A stretch of 64,000 nucleotides of DNA. It comes from Paulinella micropora. Lineage: Eukaryota > Cercozoa > Imbricatea > Euglyphida > Paulinellidae. Below, in pieces: positions 23,166 through 35,486 of the stretch. Every line of letters starts with the position of its first letter. The first letter of the stretch is position 1. The stretch covers positions 17,501 to 81,500 of the forward strand of contig WBZZ01006708.1 of the NCBI GenBank assembly GCA_019918135.1. Reading direction: 5' to 3'. The translations under genes and the position numbers were made by a program. A model generated the notes under the pieces. The model made no database searches and was not told the origin of the DNA. It saw only the letters and a program-made list of their open reading frames with translations.

Positions 23166-23387
23166 TTTAAGGAACAATTCCCCACGCGAATTTTTGAGAA
23201 TGGCTTGCAGAGTCTTGGCAATGTGCTTCGTAGACGTGCCAGAGTCAGAAAGTGATCCTACACATTGACAAACGAGCAAAATGAGTTGAATTCCAAAGAC
23301 ATAACTACCAGTCAGCGCCTTCAACCTTAAAATTCTTCTCGGGCCGGTCTGAAATTTGAACGTGTGGAAAAAGGGTCGTGTTATTAT

Positions 23388-23538
23388 CAAACTTTTGTGC
23401 AGAGATTTTATTAAGAGCATGACATTTCGAGAAGATGTAACAGCATTCCCGCTCTTTCCCCAGCTCAGAATGAGCGGGAATGCTATTCTTTTTTTCTGTA
23501 CACAACAATCTGTGGAAAAAACTCTGCACAAAAGTTTG
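23388..23538. mobile_element. foldback/MITE-like element, copy 1
   Basis: 151 bases bounded by perfect 17-bp inverted repeats CAAACTTTTGTGCAGAG. An inner inverted repeat (GCATTCCCGCTC with GAGCGGGAATGC) lets the whole unit fold into one hairpin. No coding capacity. Confidence 0.7.
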
Positions 23539-23727
23539 TGAAAAGCGACCGGCATGATTTTGCATTTCCTTCCTACGTACTCTCAACTCGTGTCATCCCT
23601 TGCATGTTTCTGCTGTAACGTGTTTGTTGAAGCTATAAATATCATTTCCTAACATAGCACGACCCAGCTTAATCTATTTTTCATAAACCAGCAATTCGAT
23701 GAAACTCGTTTTTGGATTGCTGTTTTG

Positions 23728-23878
23728 CAAACTTTTGTGCAGAGATTTTATTGAGAGCATGACATTTCGAGAAAATGTAACAGCATTCCCGCTCTTTTCC
23801 CAGCTCAGAATGAGCGGGAATGCTATTCTTTTTTTCTGTATACAACAATCTGTGGAAAAAACTCTGCACAAAAGTTTG
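23728..23878. mobile_element. foldback/MITE-like element, copy 2
   Basis: Same 151-base length, same 17-bp terminal inverted repeats and inner hairpin as copy 1; differs by a few substitutions. Confidence 0.7.
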
Positions 23879-24070
23879 TGAAAACCGACGGGCATGATTT
23901 TGCATTTCCTTCCTAGTACGTACTCTCAACTCATGTCATCCCTTGCATGTTTCTGCTGCAACGTGTTTGTTGAAGCTATAAATGTCATTTCCTAACATTG
24001 CACGACCCAGCTTAATCTATTTTTCACAAACCAGCAATTCGATGAAACTCGTTTTTGGATTGCTGTTTTG

Positions 24071-24221
24071 CAAACTTTTGTGCAGAGATTTTATTGAGAG
24101 CATGACATTTCGAGAAGATGTAACAGCATTCCCGCTCTTTTCCCACCTCAGAATGAGCGGGAATGCTATTCTTTTCTTCTGTTCACAACAATCTGTGGAA
24201 AAAACTCTGCACAAAAGTTTG
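24071..24221. mobile_element. foldback/MITE-like element, copy 3
   Basis: Third 151-base copy with intact 17-bp terminal inverted repeats. It lies just before the first (ATT)n retroposon. Confidence 0.7.
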
Positions 24222-24290
24222 TGAAACTGACCGGCATGATTTTGCATTTCCTCTTCAATATATTATTATTATTATTATTATCATTATCAT

Positions 24291-24564
24291 GGACACCGTG
24301 ATAGCCCAGTGGTCAAGTTCTACCATCTGGGCCCTGTCGCCAGTTCGATTCCCGTCGGTGCCACCAGTATTTTCATTGAACATACCGGTCTATTTCTGGA
24401 CCAGTATTTTCATTGAACATAGTATTACCGGCCCGTCTGGAAGTGTTGGAACTGCCCTTGCGGGGGAGTCATTAGAGCTTATCGTCAATTCTTCGTACTC
24501 CCCTCACGGGTGAGACGATGGAGGCGCATGTGCAGAAATGCATCAGCCATTGACAGAGAAGCAC

Positions 24565-24601
<37 letters not shown>
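24291..24601 (+). mobile_element. tRNA-headed SINE (family A), copy 1
   Basis: The head carries perfect RNA polymerase III boxes: A box TAGCCCAGTGG and B box GTTCGATTC. The 5' GACACCG and 3' CGGTGCC can pair like an acceptor stem and are followed by ACCA. A ~200-base tRNA-unrelated body ends in GAGAAGCACTATT and a long (ATT)n tail. This copy has an internally duplicated CAGTATTTTCATTGAACATA segment. Confidence 0.8.
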
Positions 24602-24602
<1 letters not shown>

Positions 24603-24774
24603 GGGAGTACATAGGCCATCGGTCCTTTCCATGGGCTGATTGGTATAAAGCTCCTAGAGTAATGTTCTATGCCGTCACTTCCTTTATTCCACCGATTGGT
24701 GTGGAGACTTTCCTTATGGAATGGAGGACTGGATGCACATGGCCTTTTGGCTCAGCAATTGGCAGGAGATACAC

Positions 24775-24814
<40 letters not shown>

Positions 24815-24823
24815 GTTATTGTT
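24602..24823 (+). mobile_element. retroposon family B copy with (ATT)n tail
   Basis: Starts GGGAGTACATAGGCC, has no tRNA head, and ends GGAGATACACTATT plus (ATT)n. Further plus copies lie at about 32012-32230, 34374-34603 and 34916-35122, and minus copies at 54338-54523 and 59859-60047. The head is unrelated to family A but the 3' end type is the same. Confidence 0.65.
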
Positions 24824-25059
24824 GGACACCGTGATAGCCCAGTGGTCAAGTTCTACCATCTGGGCCCTGTCGCCAGTTCGATTCCCGTCGGTGCCACCAG
24901 TATTTTCATTGAACATACCGGTCCGTCTAGAAGTGTTGGAACTGCCCTTGCGGGGGTGTCATTAGAGCCTATCGTCAATTCTTCGTACTCCCCTCACGGG
25001 TGAGACGATGGAGGCGCATGTGCAGATTTGCATCAGCCATTGACAGAGAAGCACTATTA

Positions 25060-25106
<47 letters not shown>
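24824..25106 (+). mobile_element. tRNA-headed SINE (family A), copy 2
   Basis: Complete copy with A and B boxes and an (ATT)n tail; lacks the internal duplication. A ~60-base 3' fragment of another copy follows at 25107-25172. Confidence 0.8.
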
Positions 25107-25172
25107 GATGGAGGCGCATGAGCAGAAATGCATCAGCCATTGACAGAGAAGCACTATTATTATTATTATTAT

Positions 25173-25315
25173 AATATAGCATAGTTTAAAGAGGGGAGTA
25201 TAGATACTAGCTTTAGTATAACTAGCTAGTGTGTGTGGCCTTCTATCAGTGAGCCTTTCTCTGTCATTTTTTTTTGAGTGATTCCCTCTAACGGGAAGCG
25301 CTGCCATTTTTTTCA
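25173..25315. other. upstream region of the seven-exon gene
   Basis: AT-rich, with ACTAGCTTTAGTATAACTAGCTAGT near 25210. The last bases (TTTTTTCATGTGTATTTCAAACTTTAG) resemble a polypyrimidine/AG acceptor, so a further 5' exon is possible. Confidence 0.3.
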
Positions 25316-28298
25316 TGTGTATTTCAAACTTTAGGTATGCCATGCTGAGGGCTAGCAAGGCGCCGATGTATGTGGCACACCGTGGTGGTGGCTACGGAGT
25401 CTTTGCTGATAAATACCTTCCTCCTTCTTTTCAGCTTGGGCTCCTCGAACCAGGAGGAAAGTCTTTGCGTGCTGCAGATCATGCTGCATTTTCTGATCAT
25501 TTCACTATGAAAATTGGGAGTTCCCTGCAAACAGGGATGCATCCAATTAAATTCATTAACGAATCGAGCAGGAATGCGATGCATCTCATCAACTCTTCAT
25601 CGCAAGGGTTCAACAAGCTCGACGAGGACACTTGCCGACCGAACGTGAAGGTAAATTATGTTAGTTGTTACATACATCCATGCAATGTAAGTTTTTGTTA
25701 CGTGTGTTGCATTTTTTCTATAAATATTGTTGTAAATAATGTCAGGTCAGCAAGGGTACTCCTATTGTGACTGTCACCACCGCAATATCGAAAGATCAAG
25801 AGATTTTGCTCGCTATGCGCCTAATCCAGACCTAGAGATAGCTACGCTGCCAAGCGATGCACATCCGGTCTGGTTGAAAGAGGCTGCCAAGGAAGGAGCT
25901 AAAATCCCAGTTTTCCTGTTCGAGACTGACATTGGTCATGTATGTTTCATCGTTCCTGAGAAAGAACATCCGCTTCCACTTAAGTCAATTTCCTTGCTTC
26001 ATGAAGCAAAGGTTGAACTTTTAGCGTCGGTCAGCAGTATTAGTTCTGATGGAAAGCAACCGCTCTCCAGGTCATCATCTATTCCGCCGGAAAAAAAGAG
26101 GAAGCTTCTCGACAGCGTGTCCTCAATTTCAGATAGTCGCCGCACGCTTCTGCCCAGAGAAAGCTCGGACATTACAGTCATCACAGAAAAATCAAGCTTG
26201 AGTATGCACAGGTAAAAAATAAATAAATGAAAATTATTACTGAGAAGATTCTTTTTTACAGGCCGGTGTTCCTGACGTTGATGCTAACCTCGACAGCTGG
26301 AAACAGTCAGACAGTTCTACTGTCACTACAGGATATGATGTTAGTAGCTGCAGCAGCTCTAGACTATATCTTCCTACTGGCTCCATGGTAATTTTTTTTC
26401 TCTACCTGTCTATGTTCATGCTGGTTAATGTTCATAAGCGATCTTGCTTGCGTAGAACGTCGACGAAGAGTGTTCAGATACGGATTCAAACGGTGATGCT
26501 GCATCTATCAACCCTGGATTGCTTCCTCCTCTGGTCTGCGTGGATGATGCGGAATTATCCAACGAGCTTCGATTGAACTTCGACGAGCTTGAGCTGTTGT
26601 ATAACATCATGAGATTATCACCAATTCCTTACAGCAGACCACGTAAGAATCCAACGCGCCCCTACACGATGAAAAGTCGCACGAAAGGTGCAGTGAAGCT
26701 TCAGAGACCGTCTGCGCTCCAAAAACTGTTGGGGATTACCTTCGCCGACTTGGACAGGGAAGTTAAGTCTGTCTGCTGCAAAAAGTGGAAGTGTTATTCA
26801 TTTATCGACACGCGTGATGTGCTTTACACGAGAGCGAAGAATGCGTCATCGTCTCTCAGTGAGCTTTATTCTTGGGCAGCTTCGCAGCTTGAATCGTTTC
26901 AAACAAAAACTGGATCGTTTCAGTATATGTATTTAACGGAGGCTGTGTGCAAAGTAGCCTGGCAGCGTATCTACGGGATCGGTGATAAAGTTTTGTCAAG
27001 AGCACACAAACCTCTTGCAAATAACACGAAGGTTTTGACAAAAAGCTACTCAACCGTTCCTGAAACAGAAGATGTGGTAGCAGTATTACTCTGCGAGAAG
27101 TTCATGGAGAGTTACCCGGAGATATGCAGCGACGGAATATGGAGGATGCAAGAAATGGCTCAGGACGCAGGAGTCCAAAACTATGTTCGCGAGAATCGGA
27201 AAGATATGTGCCTTCGGTTTGGTTGTTTGAAACGAGTTGATCCAAATAATCCTCCGACAGACAATACGATCAACAAAGTTTGGCGCATGGATTTTCCGCA
27301 CGTCAAGTTTGTCAGAGGCATTATGCATATTTTCGTTATCATTACTTATTACAGGTTTGTTTTGCAGAAGGAGATTTCTCAAAATGCGAGATCTGCACAG
27401 AGCTTGCTGCTGATCATTCTAACGGTTTCAGGACTGAAGTAGAAGCTCAAGAATGGCGTCGCCGTAGCAGGCTTCATCACAAAATTCACAGGGCGTGCCG
27501 CGTTGCCAGCATGCAGCGCAAGAAGGCAGCACCAGCAGATTTTGCTGCCACAGTCATATCAGCCGATATGAAACCGCCAGTGAAGATCCCATCTTGCCGC
27601 CGCGCCGCGAAAGATTTCAAAGGAAAAATTGTGTTTCGCCTTTGCGTTGGAATCAATACCTGCTACACTAGCGATACGCATTTTATTCTGACGTACCTTG
27701 AAGGCGCGGTAGAACACGGCGCGAACAGCAACATTACTATGCTTGCCGCACTTTTACATTGGCAACTTTGGAACCCTCGCACAATGCAAGCGTGGAAATT
27801 ATATCTTGAGTGGGACAGAGCTGGTGATAACACCGCGTGGGCAATGCTGGGTTTCCTTGGGCTCAATGTCGTTGACAGAGGAATCCGTTTCCAAGTAGAG
27901 TCACATCGCAAGCCACCAGGGCACGGGCACGATGGAGATGATCAGGAATTTCGAGTTATGGATATCGGGTGGAAGAGCACCTTCCTGACAACTAACATCG
28001 CTCAAGCGTTATTAAAGCTCATTCTTGCATTCAAGAAGCAGCACAAGAAGAGGCATGTGCTGGTTGTTCTCGGATGTAACTACGACTGGATGACTCATTT
28101 TAGCCCGTGTATGAACAAGAGTTTCAAAAACAACAAACCCTTGGCATATAGAATCACCAAGAAAGATCCTGACGCTTTGCAGACTGTAGAGATCGCTACT
28201 TGGGGAGACGCACAGGATTTTCATGGAGTGCGTGATGATCCCAGAGGAGAACCGATCAATTTGTTTATCGGACGCCCCGGTAATAATATTATCTATCT

Positions 28299-28342
<44 letters not shown>

Positions 28343-29406
28343 TTCTCTCGTTCTATCTATCTATCTCTCTCTCTATTTATGACAGCGACCGACATGCCTC
28401 CCAAGCTTCCAGTCGGCTACTTCGTCAATCCGCGCCTGAAGAAGGATATTCGTGCTTTGGCTACTAAATACCTAGGGCCGGATGAGCGAGCACATGTGGA
28501 GGAAATGTTAGCAGGTGGAAATTTGACCAGAGTAGAGGTGGATGGAGATTACTTCGAAGGCGGCCTGCCCGGCCGTCCTGCTCATATGTCCTGTGTGGAT
28601 GCAAAAGGCAAGGAATGGAGAGCAGAATTTCGATTGATCGACGAGCTACCTGTAAATTGGATGGAGTTGCCTCAAGAACGACAGGAGAAAATGAACGCAC
28701 TTACGCGTTTGACTGATGAAGAGCTGCTGTCCTTACCACGCACTTATTTTGTTAATGAAGGACGTCCTCCAGCTCACCCGAGATGGCGTGGTGCAAGACA
28801 GCTTACTAGCGAAGAAAAGCAGGAGCAGGATTTAGCATTTGGAAATGCTTCTGAGCCTTGGCGGAAAATTCTCACGTTGCTAAGATCGTCAGAGGAAAAA
28901 AAGCAATTTGCGTCCAAGCAGATGGTAGTTAGCGAATTGAAATCATGGATGAGAATGCATGGTGTTGCAACGCAAAACTCCGATCGGAAACAGTTCAAGA
29001 AGGCAGAGCTTATTGAACAAGCGTGGAACCATTTCGAACGATGCGACTGTGGGTTCCCCGAGGAAGAAGAGCTTGAACCAGTGGCAGATTCAGAGGATGA
29101 CTTATCTGATACTTCATCTTCCAGTTCATCAACTGACTCATCGTCTGATCGATCTTCTGGTTCAGAGGAAGAAAAGCATGGTGTTAGTTTTCTTCTTCTT
29201 CTTCTTCTTCTTCTTCTTCTTCTTCTTCTTCTTCTTCTTCTTCTTCTTCTCCTCCTTAACATGATGCTATCCATATTGTAGATGATTCAGATCGCTCCGA
29301 CGCAAGTTGGAGAATGCGTAACTCAGGAATCCGTTTGCGCGGACGTCGCCGCGCACGTCGTGCTGCGGGTGGACGTGGACGTGGACGTGGACGTGGTCGT
29401 ATGTGA
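25316..29406 (+). CDS. spliced gene: SET-like N-terminus, DUF7869-like core, acidic/Ser stretch and RG-rich tail
   Basis: Seven exons can be read from GT...AG junctions: 25316-25650, 25746-26211, 26262-26387, 26456-27310, 27355-28279, 28386-29180, 29282-29406. The phases agree for the last four junctions, including across the (CT)n and (CTT)n intron tracts. Exon 1 and the start of exon 2 resemble a SET methyltransferase domain (GYGVFA, KFINES, then GTPIVTVTTAISKDQEILL). Exons 4-5 match the pattern of DUF7869 proteins: CEICTEL, HHKIHRACR, a DN-type motif (AGDN) and GHGHDGDDQEF. DUF7869 proteins are often transposon-borne. Exon 6 ends in an acidic Ser-rich run; exon 7 encodes RGRGRG. Frame breaks occur near 25815 and near the A-run at 26190, so it may be decaying. 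Nuclear, nucleic-acid-related function is inference. Confidence 0.6.
28293..28380. repeat. (CT)n microsatellite inside an intron
   Basis: CT-rich tract filling most of the intron at 28280-28385. It ends in TTTATGACAG, so it doubles as the polypyrimidine tract. Confidence 0.8.
29189..29252. repeat. (CTT)n microsatellite inside an intron
   Basis: CTT repeat filling the intron at 29181-29281 of the seven-exon gene. Confidence 0.85.
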
Positions 29407-29917
29407 TTATTTTTTTTGAAGGAATTTTTCTGGGTCTGACTTTTTTCATAATGGTTTTTGTCTAGGGCAACTGCAACTGTAACGCTTCTTCTAAAAACTG
29501 AAATTAGAAATTTGTTTAACTCTGATAATGCACCAGAATCTGATGTGAAGCGTCCTCCCTCCGACCCATCCCCCCCCCCCCCACCCCCCCCCTCCCCCCT
29601 CTACGTACCAGCGTACGTCACAGCGGGCAAACAGAATTTTTTGAAGGTAAAACCATGTCTTAATATAGAAAAATGCTTAATATAAGCAAGAATAAACAGT
29701 AAAAGCAAATTCTGCATGTTCGGCATTGTTATCATCATAGATTCATGGTAGCCGGGACTATGAAAAAGTAGAAAAATTACCGTGTCGGACCGGTTCCTGC
29801 CCACCTCTGAAGATATGAAGTTAAAGTGTATTACAATTAATAAAAACATATTTTAATATTATTTTTATATGTTCTGCAATCAGGGAATTCATTTCCTTTC
29901 ATTTCCACACGTTTTCT
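29407..29917. other. AT-rich non-coding region with C-homopolymer patch
   Basis: Follows the seven-exon gene. It holds a C-rich patch at 29565-29600 and AT-rich sequence after 29640. No gene is supported. The change from spliced gene to viral sequence happens somewhere between about 29650 and 29915. Confidence 0.35.
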
Positions 29918-30796
29918 ATTGATAGCATAAAAGACGCACTACCAACAACCGCCTTTGGAGAATTGCGAACGGCTACTCTGTCGCCAGTATTACAAAATGT
30001 ATTCACTTATGGTATTAATACGCGATTCTTTGACAAAACGGAGACTAATGGCGGGGTGGTATCAACTGCTAATTCAATGGCGGTTTTGACTACATCGGCC
30101 TCAGGTAATTCAACTGCGCAGATTACGACTATTGAGCGAGCCAAATATAGAAGTGGTATGGGTTTAGTTGCTAGATTTTCCGCATTGTTTCCATCATCTA
30201 TCGCCGCAGATAGTTGCAATTGCGATATTGGCATAGGCACACCAGCAGACAATTTATGTTTTAGACAATCAAGTTTGGGAATGTCTGTTGTAAGAACGGC
30301 GGGAAGCGTAGAAAATGTGGTCAGTCAATATGCGTGGAATGTTGATAAATGTAATAATACTGGAAACTTCCCCGCGATTGATTTTACCAAATTGAATGTG
30401 TTTGAAATAGTCGTCCAATATCTGGGTAGCGGTCAGATTACATTCAAAATTGAAAACCCGCGAACTGGACGAATGGAAGTAATTCATGCGATTAAATACG
30501 CGAGCACTGCTACCACTCCATCATTGGATCAAGCGGCGTTCGCGATTTATGCGAAGGCGTATTCATCAAGTCTGGCATCCGTTGTAATGAAAACGGCTAG
30601 CATGTTTTTAGCGGTTGAAGGAGTTATTGATCGGACTATTGCTATAACTAACGTATGACAATGTCAAGAGTATAGGATCAACTGAGAATGCCATATTTAC
30701 TATTAGAAACCGCGCCACATTCAACAGCAAAACGAATTACAACATAATCTACTTTGAGAATTTGTGTATCAGTAATTCAGATACTAAAACGTGTAT
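29918..30796 (+). pseudogene. virus-type structural (tail/fibre-like) protein, truncated at both ends
   Basis: The frame starts without a clear ATG at an AFGELRTA-type motif. It continues through motifs such as AKYRSGMGLVARFSALF, FEIVVQYLGSGQ and IKYASTATTPSLDQAAF, which I recognise as a family shared by DNA viruses and phages and generally considered virion-associated. A TGA at 30656-30658 is followed in another frame by the expected C-terminal pattern (STENAIFTIRNRATFNSKTN), so one base is lost or gained near 30650. The sequence stops abruptly at about 30796, where the 3' end of a SINE (ATTGACAGAGAAGCACTATT) begins, so the gene was cut by retroposon insertion or by a rearrangement there. 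Family recognition is from memory of its sequence pattern and needs a profile search. Confidence 0.55.
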
Positions 30797-30810
30797 TGAC
30801 AGAGAAGCAC

Positions 30811-30851
<41 letters not shown>

Positions 30852-30932
30852 ATGGAGGCACATGTCCGACAGGATCAAAGGCCAATTGACTGATAAGTCT
30901 ATTATTATTATTTTATTATTATTATTATTATT

Positions 30933-31198
30933 GGACACCGTGATAGCCCAGTGGTCAAGTTCTACCATCTGGGCCCTGTCGCCAGTTCGATTCCCGACGT
31001 TGCCACCAGTATTTTCATTGAACATACCGCTCCGTCTGGACCAGTATTTTCATTGAACATACCGGTCCGTCTGGAAGTGTTGGAACTGCCCTTGCGGGGG
31101 TGTCATTAGAGCCTATCGTCAATTCTTCGTACTCCCCTCACGGGTGAGACGATGGAGGCGCATGTGCAGAAATGCATCAGACATTGACAGAGAAGCAC

Positions 31199-31255
<57 letters not shown>
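30933..31255 (+). mobile_element. tRNA-headed SINE (family A), copy 3
   Basis: Complete copy with A/B boxes, the internal duplication and an (ATT)n tail. Confidence 0.75.
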
Positions 31256-31256
31256 G

Positions 31257-31536
31257 GACCCCAGCAGACACCAGATTGTTATGGGTGGGGTTTCGAGGCA
31301 GCTCTAGCAACCGCGCTTGGTGTATGCACTTGCACATTCGGTGACGTCTTGCAAGAGGTTGCTGGGACTGCGGAATAACCTCGGCTTAGTGCAGTCTTGC
31401 CCTCAGGAGCTCCATCGGTGGCCCCGATCATCAGGCGAGAGACTGACACGGGAGGGTGGAGGACCTCGAACAAGGGTATTGGAGGCTTATGTCCGTTGAG
31501 GATATGCAATTAGCTGCATCAGTACGCCTCAGATAT

Positions 31537-31598
<62 letters not shown>
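31257..31598 (+). mobile_element. retroposon family C copy with (ATT)n tail
   Basis: Starts CCCAGCAGACACCAGATTG, ends GCCTCAGATATAGTATT plus (ATT)n. It recurs with a longer 5' end at 32326-32860. Neither copy encodes a protein. Confidence 0.65.
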
Positions 31599-31599
<1 letters not shown>

Positions 31600-31890
31600 G
31601 GACACCGTGATAGCCCAGTGGTCAAGTTCTATCATCTGGGCCCTGTCGCCAGTTCGATTCCCGTCGGTGCCACCAGTATTTTCATTGAACATACCGCTCC
31701 GTCTGGACCAGTATTTTCATTGAACATACCGGTCCGTCTGGAAGTGTTGGAACTGCCCTTGCGGGGGTGTCATTAGAGCCTATCGTCAATTCTTCGTACT
31801 CCCCTCACGGGTGAGACAATGGAGGCGCATGTGCAGAAATGCATCAGCCATTGACAGAGAAGCACTATTATTATTATTATTATTATTATT
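31600..31890 (+). mobile_element. tRNA-headed SINE (family A), copy 4
   Basis: Complete copy with A/B boxes and internal duplication; its tail runs into a further 3' fragment. Confidence 0.75.
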
Positions 31891-31946
31891 TGTGAGACGA
31901 TGGAGGCGCATGTGCAGATTCGCATCAACCATTGACAGAGAAGCAC

Positions 31947-32010
<64 letters not shown>

Positions 32011-32233
32011 TTGGGAGTACATAGGCCATCGGTCCCTTTCCATGGGCTGATTGGTGTAAAGCTCCTAGTAATGTTCTATGCCGTCACTTCCTTTATTCCA
32101 CCGATTGGTGTGGAGACTTTCCTTATGGAATGGAGGACTGGATGCACATGGCCTTTTGGCTCAGCAATTAGCAGACGATACATACACATATCATTATTAT
32201 TATTATTATTATAATTATTATTATTATTATTAT

Positions 32234-32860
32234 TGGGGTGGAGGACCTCGAACAAGGGTATTGGAGGCTTATGTCCGTTGAGGATATGCCATGAGCTGCA
32301 TCAGTACGCCTCAGATATAGTAAATCTGCCTTGGAGTGTTGACTGTGACATATTTGAGGGAAATCCCGATGAAAAAACCTAGTCACACTTGCTAAACAGA
32401 GTTCCAGCCCAATGGCCTCAAGGCGTTAAACTGTGACGCCAACTCATAACCCTTTGGTGGTAGATGCTGGGGAGGAGGGTCGTTGCGCGCGTAAAAGATC
32501 TTAAACTCCGCATATGCTGGTTGATAGCCCAGGACCCAGCAGACACCAGATTGTTATGGGTGGGGTTTCGAGGCAGCTCTAGCAACCGCGCTTGGTGTAT
32601 GCACTTGCACATTCGGTGACGTCTTGCAAGAGGTTGCTGGGACTGCGGAATAACCTCGGCTTAGTGCAGTCTTGCCCTCAGGAGCTCCATCGGTGGCCCC
32701 GATCATCAGGCGAGAGACTGACACGGGGGGGTGGAGGACCTCGAACAAGGGTATTGGAGGCTTATGTCCGTTGAGGATATGCCATTAGCTGCATCAGTAC
32801 GCCTCAGATATAGTATTATTATTATTATTATTATTATTATTTAATTATTATTATTATTAT
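32234..32860 (+). mobile_element. retroposon family C, 3' fragment followed by a 5'-extended copy
   Basis: A ~90-base C 3' end (32234-32325) without an ATT tail is joined to a longer C copy. About 200 bases upstream of the usual start contain ACCCTTTGGTGGTAGATGC and show what the 5' end of the family looks like. The copy ends in (ATT)n. Confidence 0.6.
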
Positions 32861-32863
32861 TTT

Positions 32864-33129
32864 GGACACCGTGATAGCCCAGTGGTCAAGTTCTACCATC
32901 TGGGCCCTGTCGCCAGTTCGATTCCCGTCGGTGCCACCAGTATTTTCATTGAACATACCGATCCGTCTGGACCAGTATTTTCATTGAACATACCGGCCCG
33001 TCTGGAAGTGTTGGAACTGCCCTTGCGGGGGTGTCATTAGAGCTTATCGTCAATTCTTCGTACTCCCCTCACGGGTGAGACGATGGAGGCGCATGTGCAG
33101 AAATGCATCAGCCATTGACAGAGAAGCAC

Positions 33130-33194
<65 letters not shown>
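32864..33194 (+). mobile_element. tRNA-headed SINE (family A), copy 5
   Basis: Complete copy with A/B boxes, internal duplication and a long (ATT)n tail. Confidence 0.75.
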
Positions 33195-33315
33195 GTGTTG
33201 GAACTGCCCGTGCGGGGCTGTCATTAGAGCCTATCGTGAATTCTTCGTACTCCCCTCACGGGTGAGACGATGAGGCGCATGTGCAGATTTGCATCAGCCA
33301 TTGACAGAGAAGCAC

Positions 33316-33379
<64 letters not shown>

Positions 33380-33381
33380 GT

Positions 33382-33794
<413 letters not shown>

Positions 33795-34009
33795 CATCTG
33801 GGCACTGTCGCCAGTTCGATTCCCGTCGGTGCCACTAGTATTTTCATTGAACATACCGGTCTGTCTGGAAGTTGGAACTGCCCGTGCGGGGGCGTCATTA
33901 GAGCCTATCGTCAATTCTTCGTACTCCCCTCACGGGTTAGACGATGGAGGCGCATGTGCAGATTTGCATCAGCCATTGACAGAGAAGCACTATTATTATT
34001 ATTATTATA

Positions 34010-34078
<69 letters not shown>

Positions 34079-34309
34079 GGACACCGTGATAGCCCAGTGG
34101 TCAAGTTCTACCATCTGGGCCCTGTCGCCAATACGATTTCCGTCGGTGCCACCAGTATTTTCATTGAACATACCGGTCCGTCTGGAAGTGTTGGAACTGC
34201 CCTTGCGGGGGTGTCATTAGAGCCTATCGTCAATTCTTCGTACTCCCCTCACGGGTGAGACGATGGAGGCGCATGTGCAGAAATGCATCAGCCATTGACA
34301 GAGAAGCAC

Positions 34310-34373
<64 letters not shown>
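34079..34373 (+). mobile_element. tRNA-headed SINE (family A), copy 6
   Basis: Complete copy without internal duplication; the B box is altered (CAATACGATTTC). Confidence 0.75.
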
Positions 34374-34374
<1 letters not shown>

Positions 34375-34544
34375 GGGAGTACATAGGCCATTGGTCCTTT
34401 TCAATGGGCTGATTGGTATAAAGCTCCTAGAGTAATGTTCTATGCCGTCACTTCCTTTATTCCACCGATTGGTGTGGAGACTTTCCTTATGGAATGGAGG
34501 ACTGGATGCACATGGCCTTTTGGCTCAGCAATTGGCAGGAGATA

Positions 34545-34602
<58 letters not shown>

Positions 34603-34604
34603 TT

Positions 34605-34870
34605 GGACACCGTGATAGCCCAGTGGTCAAGTTCTACCATCTGGGCCCTGTCGCCAGTTCGATTCCCGTCGGTGCCACCAGTATTTTCATTGAACATACC
34701 GATCCGTCTGGACCAGTATTTTCATTGAACATACCGGCCCGTCTGGAAGTGTTGGAACTGCCCTTGCGGGGGTGTCATTAGAGCTTATCGTCAATTCTTC
34801 GTACTCCCCTCACGGGTGAGACGATGGAGGCGCATGTGCAGAAATGCATCAGCCATTGACAGAGAAGCAC

Positions 34871-34915
<45 letters not shown>
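34605..34915 (+). mobile_element. tRNA-headed SINE (family A), copy 7
   Basis: Complete copy with intact A/B boxes and internal duplication. Confidence 0.75.
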
Positions 34916-34916
<1 letters not shown>

Positions 34917-35054
34917 TTGGTATAAAGCTCCTAGAGTAATGTTCTATGCCGTCACTTCCTTTATTCCACCGATTGGTGTGGAGACTTTCCTTATGGAATG
35001 GAGGACTGGAAGCACATGGCCTTTTGGCTCAGCACTTGGCAGGAGATACATTAA

Positions 35055-35123
<69 letters not shown>

Positions 35124-35416
35124 GAACACCGTGATAGCCCAGTGGTCAAGTTCTATCATCTGGGCCCTGTCGCCAGTTCGATTCCCGTCGGTGCCACCAG
35201 TATTTTCATTGAACATACCGGTCCGTCCGGACCAGTATTTTCATTGAACATGCCGGTCCGTCTGGAAGTGTTGGAACTGTCCTTGCGGGGGTGTCATTAG
35301 AGCCTATCGTCAATTCTTCGTACTCCCCTCACGGGTGAGACGATGGAGGCGCATGTGCAGAAATGCATCAGCCATTGACAGAGAAGCACTATTATTATTA
35401 TTATTATTATTATTAC

Positions 35417-35483
<67 letters not shown>
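35124..35483 (+). mobile_element. tRNA-headed SINE (family A), copy 8
   Basis: Complete copy with internal duplication; a long (ATT)n tail runs into a head-truncated A2 copy. Confidence 0.75.

Positions 35484-35486
<3 letters not shown>

Larger units (their letters stand above)
23166..24240. repeat. AT-rich tandem repeat block (~340-bp units) next to host DNA
   Basis: Three direct units spaced 340 and 343 bases share both the foldback elements listed separately and their spacer (words such as GTCATCCCTTGCATGTTTC and GACCCAGCTTAATCTA). The first unit lacks part of the left spacer. No coding capacity. Confidence 0.75.

Noticed and set aside
22143..23555. Extension of the minus-strand gene to 23555
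   Set aside because: Beyond 23165 the frame crosses the foldback repeat and AT-rich DNA; related small frames occur in each repeat copy, so this part is not gene sequence.
28774..29274. Arg-run frame on the minus strand
   Set aside because: Antisense reading of the intronic (CTT)n tract and exon 6 of the spliced gene.
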